Of a DNA stretch of 13,450 bases, positions 6,576 to 13,450 are shown piece by piece (within the stretch, counting starts at the first letter, position 1; every line of letters starts with the position of its first letter). The notes under the pieces are model-generated. The model saw only the letters and a program-made list of their open reading frames with translations, was not told the origin of the DNA and searched no databases. Both the position numbers and the translations under genes were made by a program. Source of the stretch: Candidatus Eiseniibacteriota bacterium (GTDB lineage Bacteria > Eisenbacteria > RBG-16-71-46); contig CAIXRL010000625.1 of the NCBI GenBank assembly GCA_903921835.1, forward strand, positions 1 to 13,450, written 5' to 3'.

Positions 6576-7922
6576 TCAGGCGGCTGCGGGGCGCGCGGCG
6601 CCCGTGCGGCGTGTGACGACGATGAAGACCAGCATGGCGACGAGCGACAGCACGCCGACGCCGGCGAACGCGTACCAGAGGTAGTGGGCGTGCGCGTAGG
6701 CCGCGGGCATCGGGCCGTGGCCGGCCAGCGCGAGCGCGTGCTGCACCTGCACGTCGGGCGGCAGCGACCGGGGATCGGGGCAGTACGCCTTGAGCAGGTA
6801 GCCGGCGAAGACGAACCCGAAGAGCCAGGCGAAGAAGGTGTTCATGTGCGCGTAGCCCAGGTACAGCGCCTCGCGACCGGCAGGCGCCTGCTTGGAGGCG
6901 AACTCGAGGTACTTGGGAGAGAGGAAGCACTCGGCGAGGCCCTGGATCGCGATCCCGAGCACCATCATCGCGGTGATGGGGTGCACGGCCAGCCCGAACA
7001 CGTTCACGTTGCCGCGCAGCAGATGGGATGCGGCCATGGCGAGCGACGAAAGCGGGATGAGCGCCATGGCGACCAGGATGGACAGCTCCGGGGCCCACCT
7101 GCGCACGAGCTGCGTGATGCCGACCACGCCCAGCACCACCACGAGCGGGTTCACGTTGGCGTACCACTCGGGCTTGTACGCCTCGCCGGCCATGCGCAGC
7201 ACGTAGTCGGGCATCGAGGCGTAGAGCTGGCCCTGGATGGCCCAGAAGCCCGCGGTGATCAGGATGAGCGCGGTGAAACGCGCGTTTCGCATCACGGTCA
7301 GCATGCCGGCGAGCGTTTCGCGCACGCTGCGCGGACGGGTGACGCCGTCCTCCCGCGGACGGAACAGCATCGCGACCACGATGAGCGCGACGAACGCGGC
7401 GCCGGCGGAGAAGAACGGCACGTTGTGCACGCCCAGCTGGATGCGGATGGGCGCGACGATGGTCTTGCCCATGAACGAGCCGATGTTGACGACCATGTAG
7501 AACAGGCTGAACGCGCGCGCCCGGTTGCCCTCGTCGGACGACCTGGCCGCGTTGGCCGTGATCACGGGCTTCACGAACGCGCCTCCCAGCACGATCAGGA
7601 ACAGCCCGACCAGCACGGAGCCGAACTGGGTCACGATGCCGAGCGAAAGGTAGCCCGCCGTGAGCAGCCCGAACGCGAGCAGGAGGGAGTTGCGCAGGCC
7701 CAGCCGGTCGGCGGCGGCGCCGGTGAAGAACGGGAACAGGTAGATGAGCGCGCCGAAGATGCCGGCGACGAAGCCGGCGCCGACGTCGTCGAGGCCGACG
7801 ACGCGCAGCAGGTAGGTGCGCAGGGCGATGAACGTGCCGTAGTAGGCCGCGCGCTCGAAGAGCTCGGCCGCGTTCGCGGTCCAGAACGCGCGCGGAAAGC
7901 GCCACGTGGCTGTCGTCGTCAT
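6576..7922 (-). CDS. POT/PTR-family proton-coupled oligopeptide (MFS) transporter
   Basis: The protein has 448 residues and about twelve hydrophobic segments. It starts with the proton-coupled oligopeptide transporter signature E-L-F-E-R with YYG (E20, E23, R24, Y27, Y28), which is needed for proton coupling in this family. It then has YLFPFFTGAAADRLGLRN (the MFS loop 2-3 region), FVKPVITANAA followed by RARAFSLFYMVVNIGS (the family's KP and FYxxxN signatures), and SPKYLEFASKQAP near helix 10. Members import di- and tripeptides with protons across the inner membrane, but distant MFS relatives of this type may carry other solutes, so the substrate is an inference. ATG 7922 is preceded by CGGAG about 8 bases upstream. 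It heads an apparent two-gene unit with the DUF1361 gene and is divergent from the haem/beta-barrel gene. Confidence 0.85.
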   Translation of the reverse strand: MTTTATWRFPRAFWTANAAELFERAAYYGTFIALRTYLLRVVGLDDVGAGFVAGIFGALIYLFPFFTGAAADRLGLRNSLLLAFGLLTAGYLSLGIVTQFGSVLVGLFLIVLGGAFVKPVITANAARSSDEGNRARAFSLFYMVVNIGSFMGKTIVAPIRIQLGVHNVPFFSAGAAFVALIVVAMLFRPREDGVTRPRSVRETLAGMLTVMRNARFTALILITAGFWAIQGQLYASMPDYVLRMAGEAYKPEWYANVNPLVVVLGVVGITQLVRRWAPELSILVAMALIPLSSLAMAASHLLRGNVNVFGLAVHPITAMMVLGIAIQGLAECFLSPKYLEFASKQAPAGREALYLGYAHMNTFFAWLFGFVFAGYLLKAYCPDPRSLPPDVQVQHALALAGHGPMPAAYAHAHYLWYAFAGVGVLSLVAMLVFIVVTRRTGAARPAAA

Positions 7923-8254
7923 GCTCGGACTCCGGGCGGGTGGGGTTGCCATGCCGCGCCAGCCTGACGCATGCGCCCCGGCCCCGCAAACGCCCGTCCG
8001 CTCCGGCCGAACGGCCGGGGCGCAGGACCGCGCCGGCGGTCTGAAGGCGTGGCAGGCGCGCCGCTCCTGGACACGCGAACGGCACCGGGGGTGCGCGCCC
8101 GGGCACGTCCCCGGCTTGTCTCGCGCCGCCGCATGCCGCAGATTGGGCTGGCATTCGTCGGCGGCGCTCGTGCATCGGGCCCTGCGCGGTCGCCGGTGAG
8201 CCGTGGGCCCGTGCGGGCAGGCGGTTCCGTCCCAGACCCCGGAGCCTCGAGCCC
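7923..8254. promoter_or_regulatory. Divergent intergenic region (promoters expected)
   Basis: These 332 bases separate the divergent transporter and beta-barrel genes and must hold a promoter for each. I could not find convincing -35/-10 pairs. A perfect 6-bp dyad CCGGCC/GGCCGG with a GAAC loop lies at 8003-8018. No gene is supported inside. Confidence 0.4.
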
Positions 8255-9442
8255 ATGACGCGTTCCCCGCAGCACGCGCGCCGCAGCGTCGCGTCCGGCC
8301 CGCGCGGCCTCCTCCTGGCGCTCGCCGCGCTCGTCGCGAGCGCATTGCCGGACGTGGCCTGCGCGTTGCCGCTGTTCGCGCGCACGGAATCGGCGCCCTG
8401 TGCGCGCTGCCACCTTGCTGGGCCGGTCCTGAACGCGGCGGGTGAGCGCTTCATGGCCAACGGCTATCGCGCGACCGCGGTGGCCGCGCATCGCGCCGAC
8501 GGGGCGCAGCCGCTGCCGGTCTCGATCGTGCTCGAGGCGGGCGCGATGTACGCGCGCGGGGACACCGTCGGCGCCGGCGGCGCGAGTGGCCCTCACACCA
8601 CGGGCGCCTTCCGCCAGCACGCGCTGTACCTGCACGCCGCGGGGACGGCGGGCGTGAACGTGTCGTTCCGCATCCAGGCGGGTCTGGACTCGGCGATGAG
8701 CGCCGTGCACACCACGAGCGCATTCGTGCAGTTCGACGACGTGGTGCGTGACGGCGCGCTCGCGATCAAGGTCGGGGTGTTCGACGCGGGGCTGCCGTTT
8801 CTCTCCGCCGCGCGACGGTCGACGCGCCGCGAGTACCTCGCGCCGGTCGAACTGGCGGCGCAGGGCGTCGAGTTGAACGGTGCGCACTCGGCGTGGGGCT
8901 ACGCGATCGGTCAGATGAACAGCTCCCGCGCGGGCGTCGGCTCGAACGGGCACGGGTTCAACCGGCTCGAGGACACGTACCTGCGCGTGACGCGCACCCT
9001 CGGCGGACAGGTTGTCGGCGGGCGGTTGCTGTTCGACCGGCAGGACTCCGACATCGCGTTCCATGCGTGGCTGCAGCATCTGCAGGCGCAGGTCGCGGGG
9101 CGCTTCGGGACCGACAGGCTCTGGGTCGTGCCGGCGTACACGCTGGACCGCTTCGACGATCGCCCCGCCGCCGGCAATCACCAGCGCCACCAGTACGTCC
9201 TGCTCGAGGCGCTGGCGCTGCTCGGCGCGCGGCGCGACTGGTCGCTGGCGGCGCGCCTCGAGCACGAGCACACGACCGCGGTGGGCCCGGCGCCCCGCGA
9301 GGATCGGGATCTGGCGGCGTTGCGGCTGGAGCGCGTCGTGACGCCCGATGCGCGCGTGGCGCTGGAGTGGTCGCGCGTCGCGGTGACGGCCGGCGTGCCG
9401 CGGGAATCACGCGTGGACGCGCTCGTGCAACTGGCGTACTAG
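8255..9442 (+). CDS. Exported beta-barrel (porin-like) protein with one c-type haem motif
   Basis: The protein has 395 residues. An N-terminal basic stretch and hydrophobic core (about 17-33) end in ALPDVACALP, a Sec signal peptide. Residues 49-53 read CARCH, a CXXCH site for covalent haem c, within FARTESAPCARCHLAGPVLNAAGERFMANGY. This is the usual head of 'cytochrome' porin-like proteins that have CXXCH, then ...G..F..NGY. The rest alternates polar and hydrophobic residues in short strands and ends in ALVQLAY, an outer-membrane beta-barrel pattern with a terminal aromatic. It is therefore probably an outer membrane channel or electron-transfer-linked porin. ATG 8255 follows GGAG at about 8240. 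The TAG stop (9440-9442) is part of the CTAG that borders the MITE-like element. I know no gene name, and the transported substrate cannot be read from the sequence. Confidence 0.75.
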   Translation: MTRSPQHARRSVASGPRGLLLALAALVASALPDVACALPLFARTESAPCARCHLAGPVLNAAGERFMANGYRATAVAAHRADGAQPLPVSIVLEAGAMYARGDTVGAGGASGPHTTGAFRQHALYLHAAGTAGVNVSFRIQAGLDSAMSAVHTTSAFVQFDDVVRDGALAIKVGVFDAGLPFLSAARRSTRREYLAPVELAAQGVELNGAHSAWGYAIGQMNSSRAGVGSNGHGFNRLEDTYLRVTRTLGGQVVGGRLLFDRQDSDIAFHAWLQHLQAQVAGRFGTDRLWVVPAYTLDRFDDRPAAGNHQRHQYVLLEALALLGARRDWSLAARLEHEHTTAVGPAPREDRDLAALRLERVVTPDARVALEWSRVAVTAGVPRESRVDALVQLAY

Positions 9443-9660
9443 CCCGGAGTATTCATGAACCGCGAGCCGAGAGTGCGGGATGTGCATCAGCGGCAAGAAG
9501 CTTGGCCGGCCGGACCCGCCTTCGGTGGGTACCCCGGAACCGTGTTGTCAACACGATGAGGACAGCGGCCGGTCGAGCTTCGGGGTACCCACCGAAGGTG
9601 GGTCCGGATGACGTGCAGATCGCGCTCGTAGGCCGCGGGCTCATGAATACTCCGGGCTAG
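9439..9660 (+). mobile_element. 222-bp palindromic MITE-like element, copy 2 (best preserved)
   Basis: Perfect 20-bp terminal inverted repeats occupy 9439-9458 and 9641-9660 (tcatgaatactccgggctag at the right). The outermost four bases, CTAG, may be a target-site duplication. An inner inverted repeat of 25 bp (24 matches) lies at 9512-9536 and 9581-9605. The centre is a small hairpin CGTGTT/AACACG (9541-9555). The three stems are nested around position 9549, so the whole element can fold into one long hairpin. It encodes no transposase. The left CTAG contains the stop codon of the preceding gene, so the insertion did not break it. The element could also terminate that transcript. Confidence 0.75.
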
Positions 9661-9705
9661 CGTCGAATCGCATTCCGCCGTTCCCGCGTCACGCCCCGTG
9701 TCCGG

Positions 9706-9722
9706 CGCCGACGATGTCGGCG
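9706..9722. promoter_or_regulatory. Perfect 7-bp dyad upstream of the propeller lipoprotein gene
   Basis: CGCCGAC (9706-9712) and GTCGGCG (9716-9722) form an inverted repeat with a 3-base centre, about 97 bases before the next start codon. It could be an operator or a leader hairpin. No promoter hexamers are obvious nearby. Confidence 0.25.
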
Positions 9723-9818
9723 GGCGGGCCGACGTGCCGGGCCCGGGCCGCGGCGAGCGGGAGCGTCGGGCATTCGCGTGGTGCGGACGGACGAAACTCG
9801 GATCGGAAGGGGTCAGCG

Positions 9819-11639
9819 ATGAGGCTGTTCGCAGGGGTCGTGGTGTTGCTCTCGATTGCGGGCGTTGCGGGCTGTGGCAGGCACACGGTGACGGGCCCGT
9901 CGTCCGCCCTCCCGGAACCGTGGACCCGGTCGTCCACCGGGTTGCCGGGCGGAGGGAGCTGCGTGGCCCTCACCAGCAGCGGCACAGCTCTCGTGGCAGC
10001 GGTTCTGGGCGCAGGGATCTTCCGCTCCATCGATGGTGGGATCACCTGGGCAGTGGCCACCGCCCAGCCCCCGAGTCTGTACACCGTGTCCCTCGTCGCC
10101 AGCGGCGCCACGGTGCTGGCGGGAACGGACGGCGCCGGTGTGTTCCGTTCCGCCGACGGCGGCCTCACCTGGGCGGCGCCCACGCGGCAGCCGGCGAGCC
10201 TCAACGTCCTTTGCCTTGCCGCGAGCGGCACGACGCTGGTGGCCGGGACGAGTGACGCCGGGGTGTTCCGCTCGACCGACGGCGGTCTCACGTGGACGGC
10301 GGCCACGACGCAGCCGTCGAGCCCGAGCATCCCGGCCCTCGCCGCGAGCGGCACGACGCTCCTGGCTGGAACCTACGGCGCCGGCGTGTTCCGCTCCGAC
10401 GACGGCGGCCTCACGTGGACGGCGGCCACGACCCAGCCGGCGAACCCGTACGTCCAGTGTCTCGCCGCCAGCGGCCCGACGCTGCTGGCCGGGACCTGGG
10501 GAGGCGGGGTCTATCGCTCGACCGACGGCGGCCTCACCTGGACGGCGGCCGCGACGCAGCCGGGAGGGGGGACCGGGCACATCCTGTCCCTCGCCGCCGG
10601 TGATGCGACGCTGCTGGCCGGGACCTGGGGAGGCGGGGTCTATCGCTCGACCGACGGCGGCCTCACCTGGACGGCGGCCACGACGCAGCCCGCGAGCATG
10701 GACATCCGATCCCTCATCGCCACGGGCATGTCCGTCGTGGCCGGAACCGCGGACGCCGCGATCTTCCGCTCGACCGACGGCGGCGTCACGTGGACGGCGG
10801 CCGTGAAGCAGCCGGCGCTCGTGAGAATCACGTCCTTCGCCGCCAGCGGTACGACGCTCCTGGCGGGGACCTTCGGCGGCGGGGTCTATCGCTCCATCGA
10901 CGACGGCCACACCTGGACGGCGGCCGCGACGCAGCCATGGAACCGGCAAATCAATGCCCTTGCCTCCAGCGGGACGCTGCTGCTTGCCGGGACCAACTTC
11001 GGCGGGGTGTTCCGCTCGACCGATGGCGGGCTCACCTGGGTGGAGGCCCCACGGCCGCCGGCGAACGTGGACGTGGTGTCCCTCGCCGCGAGCGGCACGA
11101 CGCTGCTTGCCGGGACCGCTGAGGGCGGGGTGTTCCGCTCCACCGACGGCGGGCTCACCTGGACGGCGGCCACGACCCAGCCAACAAACCCGGACGTCGA
11201 GTGCCTCGCCGCCAGCGGTACGACGCTGCTTGCCGGGACCGCCGGAGGCGGGGTGTTCCGCTCCACCGACGGCGGCGTCTCGTGGACTGCGGCCACGACG
11301 CAGCCGCTGAACCTGGACATCCGGGCCCTTGCCGCCAGCGATACGGCCCTGCTGGCCGGGACCGCTGGAGGCGGGGTCTTCCGCTCGACCGATGGCGGCG
11401 CCACGTGGACGGCGGCCGCATCGCAGCCGGCGCCCATGGGAATGCTGTGCCTCGCCGCCAGGGGCCCGACCGTCTGGGCGGGGACTGCCGCCGGGGTCTA
11501 TCTCTCCACCGATGGCGGCCTCCACTGGACGGCGGACCCGGCGCAGCCGGCGGACCCGGCGATCGTCTCTCTCGCCATCCGCGGTACGTCGGTGCTGGCC
11601 GGGACATGGCAGACCGGGGTCTGGCGGTACCCGTTGTAG
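9819..11639 (+). CDS. Lipoprotein with 13 Asp-box (BNR-type) repeats, beta-propeller
   Basis: The protein has 606 residues. The start ATG 9819 follows GGAAGGGG at the right spacing. The N-terminus MRLFAGVVVLLSIAGVAGC is a lipoprotein signal peptide whose lipobox cysteine is C19. The rest is a ladder of about 41-residue repeats, each with V-F/Y-R-S-T-D-G-G-x-T-W (the Asp-box/BNR motif), then TAATTQP, LAASGTTLLAGT and a Gly-rich turn. There are 13 Asp-boxes. A half repeat near the N-terminus (EPWTRSSTG...ALTSSGTALVA) and a final VWRYPL can join as a fourteenth unit. This fits seven-bladed propellers in tandem, or a larger ring. Sialidase, photosystem-assembly (YCF48-like) and sortilin proteins share the Asp-box fold, but no catalytic residues for hydrolysis are seen. 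A surface or periplasmic binding role is likely; the ligand is unknown. Repeat 5 is two residues longer than the rest. Confidence 0.82.
   Translation: MRLFAGVVVLLSIAGVAGCGRHTVTGPSSALPEPWTRSSTGLPGGGSCVALTSSGTALVAAVLGAGIFRSIDGGITWAVATAQPPSLYTVSLVASGATVLAGTDGAGVFRSADGGLTWAAPTRQPASLNVLCLAASGTTLVAGTSDAGVFRSTDGGLTWTAATTQPSSPSIPALAASGTTLLAGTYGAGVFRSDDGGLTWTAATTQPANPYVQCLAASGPTLLAGTWGGGVYRSTDGGLTWTAAATQPGGGTGHILSLAAGDATLLAGTWGGGVYRSTDGGLTWTAATTQPASMDIRSLIATGMSVVAGTADAAIFRSTDGGVTWTAAVKQPALVRITSFAASGTTLLAGTFGGGVYRSIDDGHTWTAAATQPWNRQINALASSGTLLLAGTNFGGVFRSTDGGLTWVEAPRPPANVDVVSLAASGTTLLAGTAEGGVFRSTDGGLTWTAATTQPTNPDVECLAASGTTLLAGTAGGGVFRSTDGGVSWTAATTQPLNLDIRALAASDTALLAGTAGGGVFRSTDGGATWTAAASQPAPMGMLCLAARGPTVWAGTAAGVYLSTDGGLHWTADPAQPADPAIVSLAIRGTSVLAGTWQTGVWRYPL
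10018..11620 (+). repeat. Tandem coding repeat of about 123 bp (13 units)
   Basis: The propeller gene body is a tandem array with a period of 123 bases, and 129 bases for the fifth unit. The most similar stretches are 10477-10550 and 10606-10679, which are identical over 74 bases at an offset of 129, with a near-identical continuation after one mismatch. This shows recent duplication or gene conversion. The array is prone to slippage and to assembly collapse. Confidence 0.8.
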
Positions 11640-11661
11640 CGATCCTCGCGGGGGAGCACGC

Positions 11662-11709
11662 CGCCAACGCCGGGCCCGGCAGGTTGCCCCGCAGGGCCCG
11701 GCGTTGGCG
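11662..11709. terminator. 16-bp perfect inverted repeat, likely bidirectional terminator
   Basis: CGCCAACGCCGGGCCC (11662-11677) is the exact reverse complement of 11694-11709, around a 16-base loop in which GGCA/TGCC can also pair (11678-11681 with 11685-11688). It starts 22 bases after the stop of the plus-strand propeller gene and lies before the stop of the convergent minus-strand gene. It has no T tract, so it could also act as an mRNA-stabilising hairpin. Confidence 0.6.
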
Positions 11710-11716
11710 CGGGGGG

Positions 11717-11794
11717 CACGTGGGTCGCCAGAGGGAAGCGCCGCCTCGGAGCCCACGTGGGTCGCCAGAGGGAAGCGCCGCCTCGGAGCCCACG
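11717..11794. repeat. 37-bp tandem direct repeat, two copies plus a stub
   Basis: The unit beginning cacgtgggtcgccagaggga occurs at 11717-11753 and again, identically, at 11754-11790; a third start (cacg) follows at 11791. The copies are contiguous. They lie in the gap between convergent genes, right after the 16-bp hairpin. No coding function is supported. Confidence 0.75.
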
Positions 11795-11826
11795 AGCCGG
11801 GGGACGCGTGGCGCGGGGAGCGGTCC

Positions 11827-13023
11827 CTACTCCGCGCCCGGACGGTGAATGACACTCGACAGCGGCACGAGCGTGGCGCCGCCCAGGCCACGTGGCGAGA
11901 GCGCTTCGTCCAGCCATTTCGCCGACAGCGGCGTCACGCGCACGAGCACGATCGCGTGCCCGCGCAGTTCGGCCTGGGACAGCGCTTCCTTCCACGCGCG
12001 GGCGAGTGCCAGCGGCTTGGCCATGCGCGCCTCGGCATCGAGCGTGGCGTCGGGCTCGTCGTAGGCGGTTCCGAGCCTCGCGGCGAGCGGGCGGCAGACG
12101 GCGCGCGGCACGGGCTGGATGTGGAGGAAGGTCGCGTTCGCGCGCCGCAGCTCGCCGTAGACCGCCGTCATGAACCCTTCGTCCTGCGTCGCGAGCGAGC
12201 CCATGAGGTTCGCGACCGCCGCGACCTCGCCGGCCTCCTCCAGGTCGTCGCGCAGTTCCTTCTGGATCCGCCGTGGGGACATGGTGACCAGCAGCGTGCC
12301 GGGGCCCGGGCTCACGCTGGGGTACTTCTCGGGCTCCATCGGCACCAGCAGCACCAGCTCGTGCCCCGCCGCACGCGCCGCCTTGCGCAGCGCCTCATGA
12401 CCACTGCCCGCGGCCGGCACCGCGACCGCGAAGGGCTCGCGCCGCGCGACCACGCGCTTCGCGAGCGCGGAGGGCTCGCCGAGTCCGTAGAGCACGACCG
12501 CAATGCGCGCCTGCGGCTTCGCGGCGGCTTCCTCGCGGCGCGGCCGGCCGGGGCGGGAGATGACGAGTTCCTGCAGCGGCCGGCCGGGGAAGCCGACGAC
12601 GAGCGTCACCTCCTGCGCGCCGCCCTCGCCGGAGGTCTCGCGGCCCGAGAGCAGCATCGCGCCGCCGTGCTCGACCGCGGTCGTCACCTCGTAGTTCACC
12701 TGCATGGGCGAGCCGTCGCGGGGAAGCTCGACGTGCCAGCGAGGCGTTCCGCCGCCGGGCAGCGCGACCACCTCCTCGCGCACCGCGGCGTGCGGCACCC
12801 GCGCGCCGGCCAGTCCCTCGTGGACGCGCTTGCCCACGATGCGCACGATTTCCGCCCGGCTGCCCAGGTGGATGTAGCGGTAGGCGAGCACGCGGCCGAA
12901 GTCGCTCGTGAGAAACGCGTACAACTCGCCCACGAGAAAGACCGTCAGGGCGAGTGTCGCCAGGACGCCCAGGAAATGCGCGGGCGCGCGGCGCTTGGCG
13001 GAGGACGACCGGCGCTTTGGCAT
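11827..13023 (-). CDS. Divergent polysaccharide deacetylase family protein (YibQ/DUF610), probably inactive
   Basis: The protein has 398 residues. A basic N-terminus and one membrane helix (about 16-38) anchor it to the inner membrane with the rest in the periplasm. Residues 173-390 match the divergent polysaccharide deacetylase fold: IAVVLYGLG at 174-182, AAGHELVLLVPMEPEKYP at about 218-235, NLMGSLAT at 272-279 and GHAIVLVRVTP at about 355-365. In typical members these read I-A-I-V-I-D-D-L-G, GHEVLLHLPMEP, N-H-M-G-S and AIGHPHP. The Asp pair and the two His residues are therefore replaced, which suggests loss of metal binding. Relatives often sit beside an EnvC-like murein hydrolase activator and a C-terminal processing protease; neither is present here. 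ATG 13023 gives the expected anchor but has no visible Shine-Dalgarno. The family call is good; the pseudoenzyme call is an inference. Confidence 0.78.
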   Translation of the reverse strand: MPKRRSSSAKRRAPAHFLGVLATLALTVFLVGELYAFLTSDFGRVLAYRYIHLGSRAEIVRIVGKRVHEGLAGARVPHAAVREEVVALPGGGTPRWHVELPRDGSPMQVNYEVTTAVEHGGAMLLSGRETSGEGGAQEVTLVVGFPGRPLQELVISRPGRPRREEAAAKPQARIAVVLYGLGEPSALAKRVVARREPFAVAVPAAGSGHEALRKAARAAGHELVLLVPMEPEKYPSVSPGPGTLLVTMSPRRIQKELRDDLEEAGEVAAVANLMGSLATQDEGFMTAVYGELRRANATFLHIQPVPRAVCRPLAARLGTAYDEPDATLDAEARMAKPLALARAWKEALSQAELRGHAIVLVRVTPLSAKWLDEALSPRGLGGATLVPLSSVIHRPGAE

Positions 13024-13039
13024 GTGATGATTGACGACA

Positions 13040-13193
13040 CTAACGCGGAGCGTTCGTGAACCGCCAGCCGAGAGTGTGGTGAGGATGCGGGCCCGGGCGC
13101 AACCCGGCGGCCGGGCCGCGGATCGCGCCAGCCCCGGCCCGGCCTTGAACCGCCCGCGCTCGCAAGCGGCGCGACTCATGAAGGGGCGGGGCT
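13040..13193 (+). repeat. MITE-like element, copy 3 (degenerate)
   Basis: The left arm (13040-13078) follows the 9439-9482 arm, with cggag, then ttcgtgaaccgccagccgag, against cggag, then ttcatgaaccgcgagccgag there. The right arm (about 13153-13193) follows 9620-9660, sharing cgcgctcg, ctcatgaa and the terminal cgggct. The orientation is the same as copy 2. The core differs from both other copies. It begins 17 bases upstream of the start codon of the YibQ-family gene, so it may carry or disturb that gene's promoter. Confidence 0.6.
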
Positions 13194-13403
13194 TTGGAGC
13201 ACCCCCGGCCGCTGCGGCGCATCAGATGATTCCATCGGAGGGTGCGGGGCTGGCTGGCCGCGGTCGTTCGGGGGATCTTTTGCACTTATCTGACCCCGGG
13301 CGCAGGTCTCGATGACACGCTTCTGCCCGCGCCTGCCGATGCTGTACCGCGTATCGGAGTGGACCACTTCCGGTCCCTCGCGCCACCCTCCGGGAGGTCG
13401 GTC

Positions 13404-13450
13404 ATGAGGCATCTCAGACTCGTTGCTCTTGTTCTCGCCGTCTCCGCCTG
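13404..13450 (+). CDS. Start of a secreted protein or lipoprotein gene, cut by the window edge
   Basis: ATG 13404 is preceded by GGGAGG at a spacing of about 7 bases. Translation gives MRHLRLVALVLAVSA, followed by a codon starting TG. A short basic start and a hydrophobic core are typical of an export signal. If the next codon is Cys, the end LAVSAC would be a lipobox. Only 15 residues are visible, so nothing can be said about function. Confidence 0.6.
   Translation, partial: MRHLRLVALVLAVSA

Noticed and set aside
5970..7967. Plus-strand open frame of 665 codons
   Set aside because: It is antisense to the transporter and DUF1361 genes, with low-complexity charged sequence and no recognisable domain.
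4369..8460. Very long minus-strand open frame of more than 1300 codons
   Set aside because: Only its last 300 or so codons (the GAF-GGDEF part) look like protein. The rest is Arg/Ala/Pro-rich shadow sequence antisense to or out of frame with the DUF1361 and transporter genes.
9454..9558. Micro-ORF starting MNREPRVRD inside the element
   Set aside because: Copy 1 (MHREPGVRD) and copy 3 (GTG, NRQPRVW then stop) share the start, but this follows from the conserved DNA arm. The frames diverge or stop at once after it and no ribosome binding site is present.
9439..9660. Integron attC site
   Set aside because: The element is palindromic, but the paired RYYYAAC/GTTRRRY ends are absent, and no integrase or cassette structure is present.
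11717..11794. CRISPR array
   Set aside because: There are only two repeat units and they are contiguous with no spacers; no cas genes are nearby.
9813..11891. Minus-strand open frame of 692 codons opposite the propeller gene
   Set aside because: It repeats with the same 123-base period because it mirrors the plus-strand repeats. The plus strand has a signal peptide and Asp-boxes.

Overview
The window is very GC-rich DNA from what is most likely a high-GC Gram-negative bacterium. Support for this comes from an outer-membrane-type beta-barrel protein with an N-terminal haem motif, a lipoprotein signal peptide, a DUF1361 membrane protein and a divergent polysaccharide deacetylase (YibQ family). 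The mix of families would fit lineages such as Candidatus Eisenbacteria, Gemmatimonadota or myxobacteria-like Deltaproteobacteria, but the sequence alone does not decide this. The GC content creates very long spurious open frames on every strand. I kept only frames with recognisable protein families or clear signal peptides.

Layout. Positions 1-467 (minus) hold the C-terminal part of a DppB/OppB-type ABC permease with no 5' half, a decayed remnant. Positions 468-936 carry no intact gene: they hold a MITE-like element (550-726), a long imperfect palindrome (730-848) and a small hairpin (853-874). Positions 982-4331 (plus) are a compact three-gene operon: a radical SAM enzyme with a cysteine-rich SPASM-like tail, an exported leucine-rich-repeat protein with a C-terminal Cys/TM/Arg tail, and a CPBP-family (CAAX-type) intramembrane protease. 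This trio is the most interesting part of the window. It looks like a dedicated modify-and-sort system, in which the LRR protein is the probable substrate, the radical SAM protein a possible modifier and the protease a myxosortase-like processor.

Convergent to it lies a GAF-GGDEF diguanylate cyclase (4369-5540, minus) with a frameshift in its GAF domain. Next is a minus-strand pair, a POT-family MFS transporter (6576-7922) followed closely by a DUF1361 protein (5865-6545). Divergent from the transporter is a c-type-haem/beta-barrel protein (8255-9442, plus). Its TAG stop codon is the exact edge of a 222-bp palindromic MITE-like element (9439-9660). A lipoprotein follows (9819-11639, plus), made of 13 Asp-box (BNR) repeats, or 14 propeller blades if the two ends are joined. 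Its 3' side has a 16-bp perfect hairpin (terminator) and a 37-bp tandem repeat. The minus-strand YibQ-family protein (11827-13023) has lost its expected catalytic residues. A third copy of the MITE-like element (13040-13193) precedes the start of a truncated secreted or lipoprotein gene (13404 to the edge).

The same element family therefore occurs three times, with related arms but different cores. It sits at gene borders and next to the decayed permease, which suggests it has helped shape this region.
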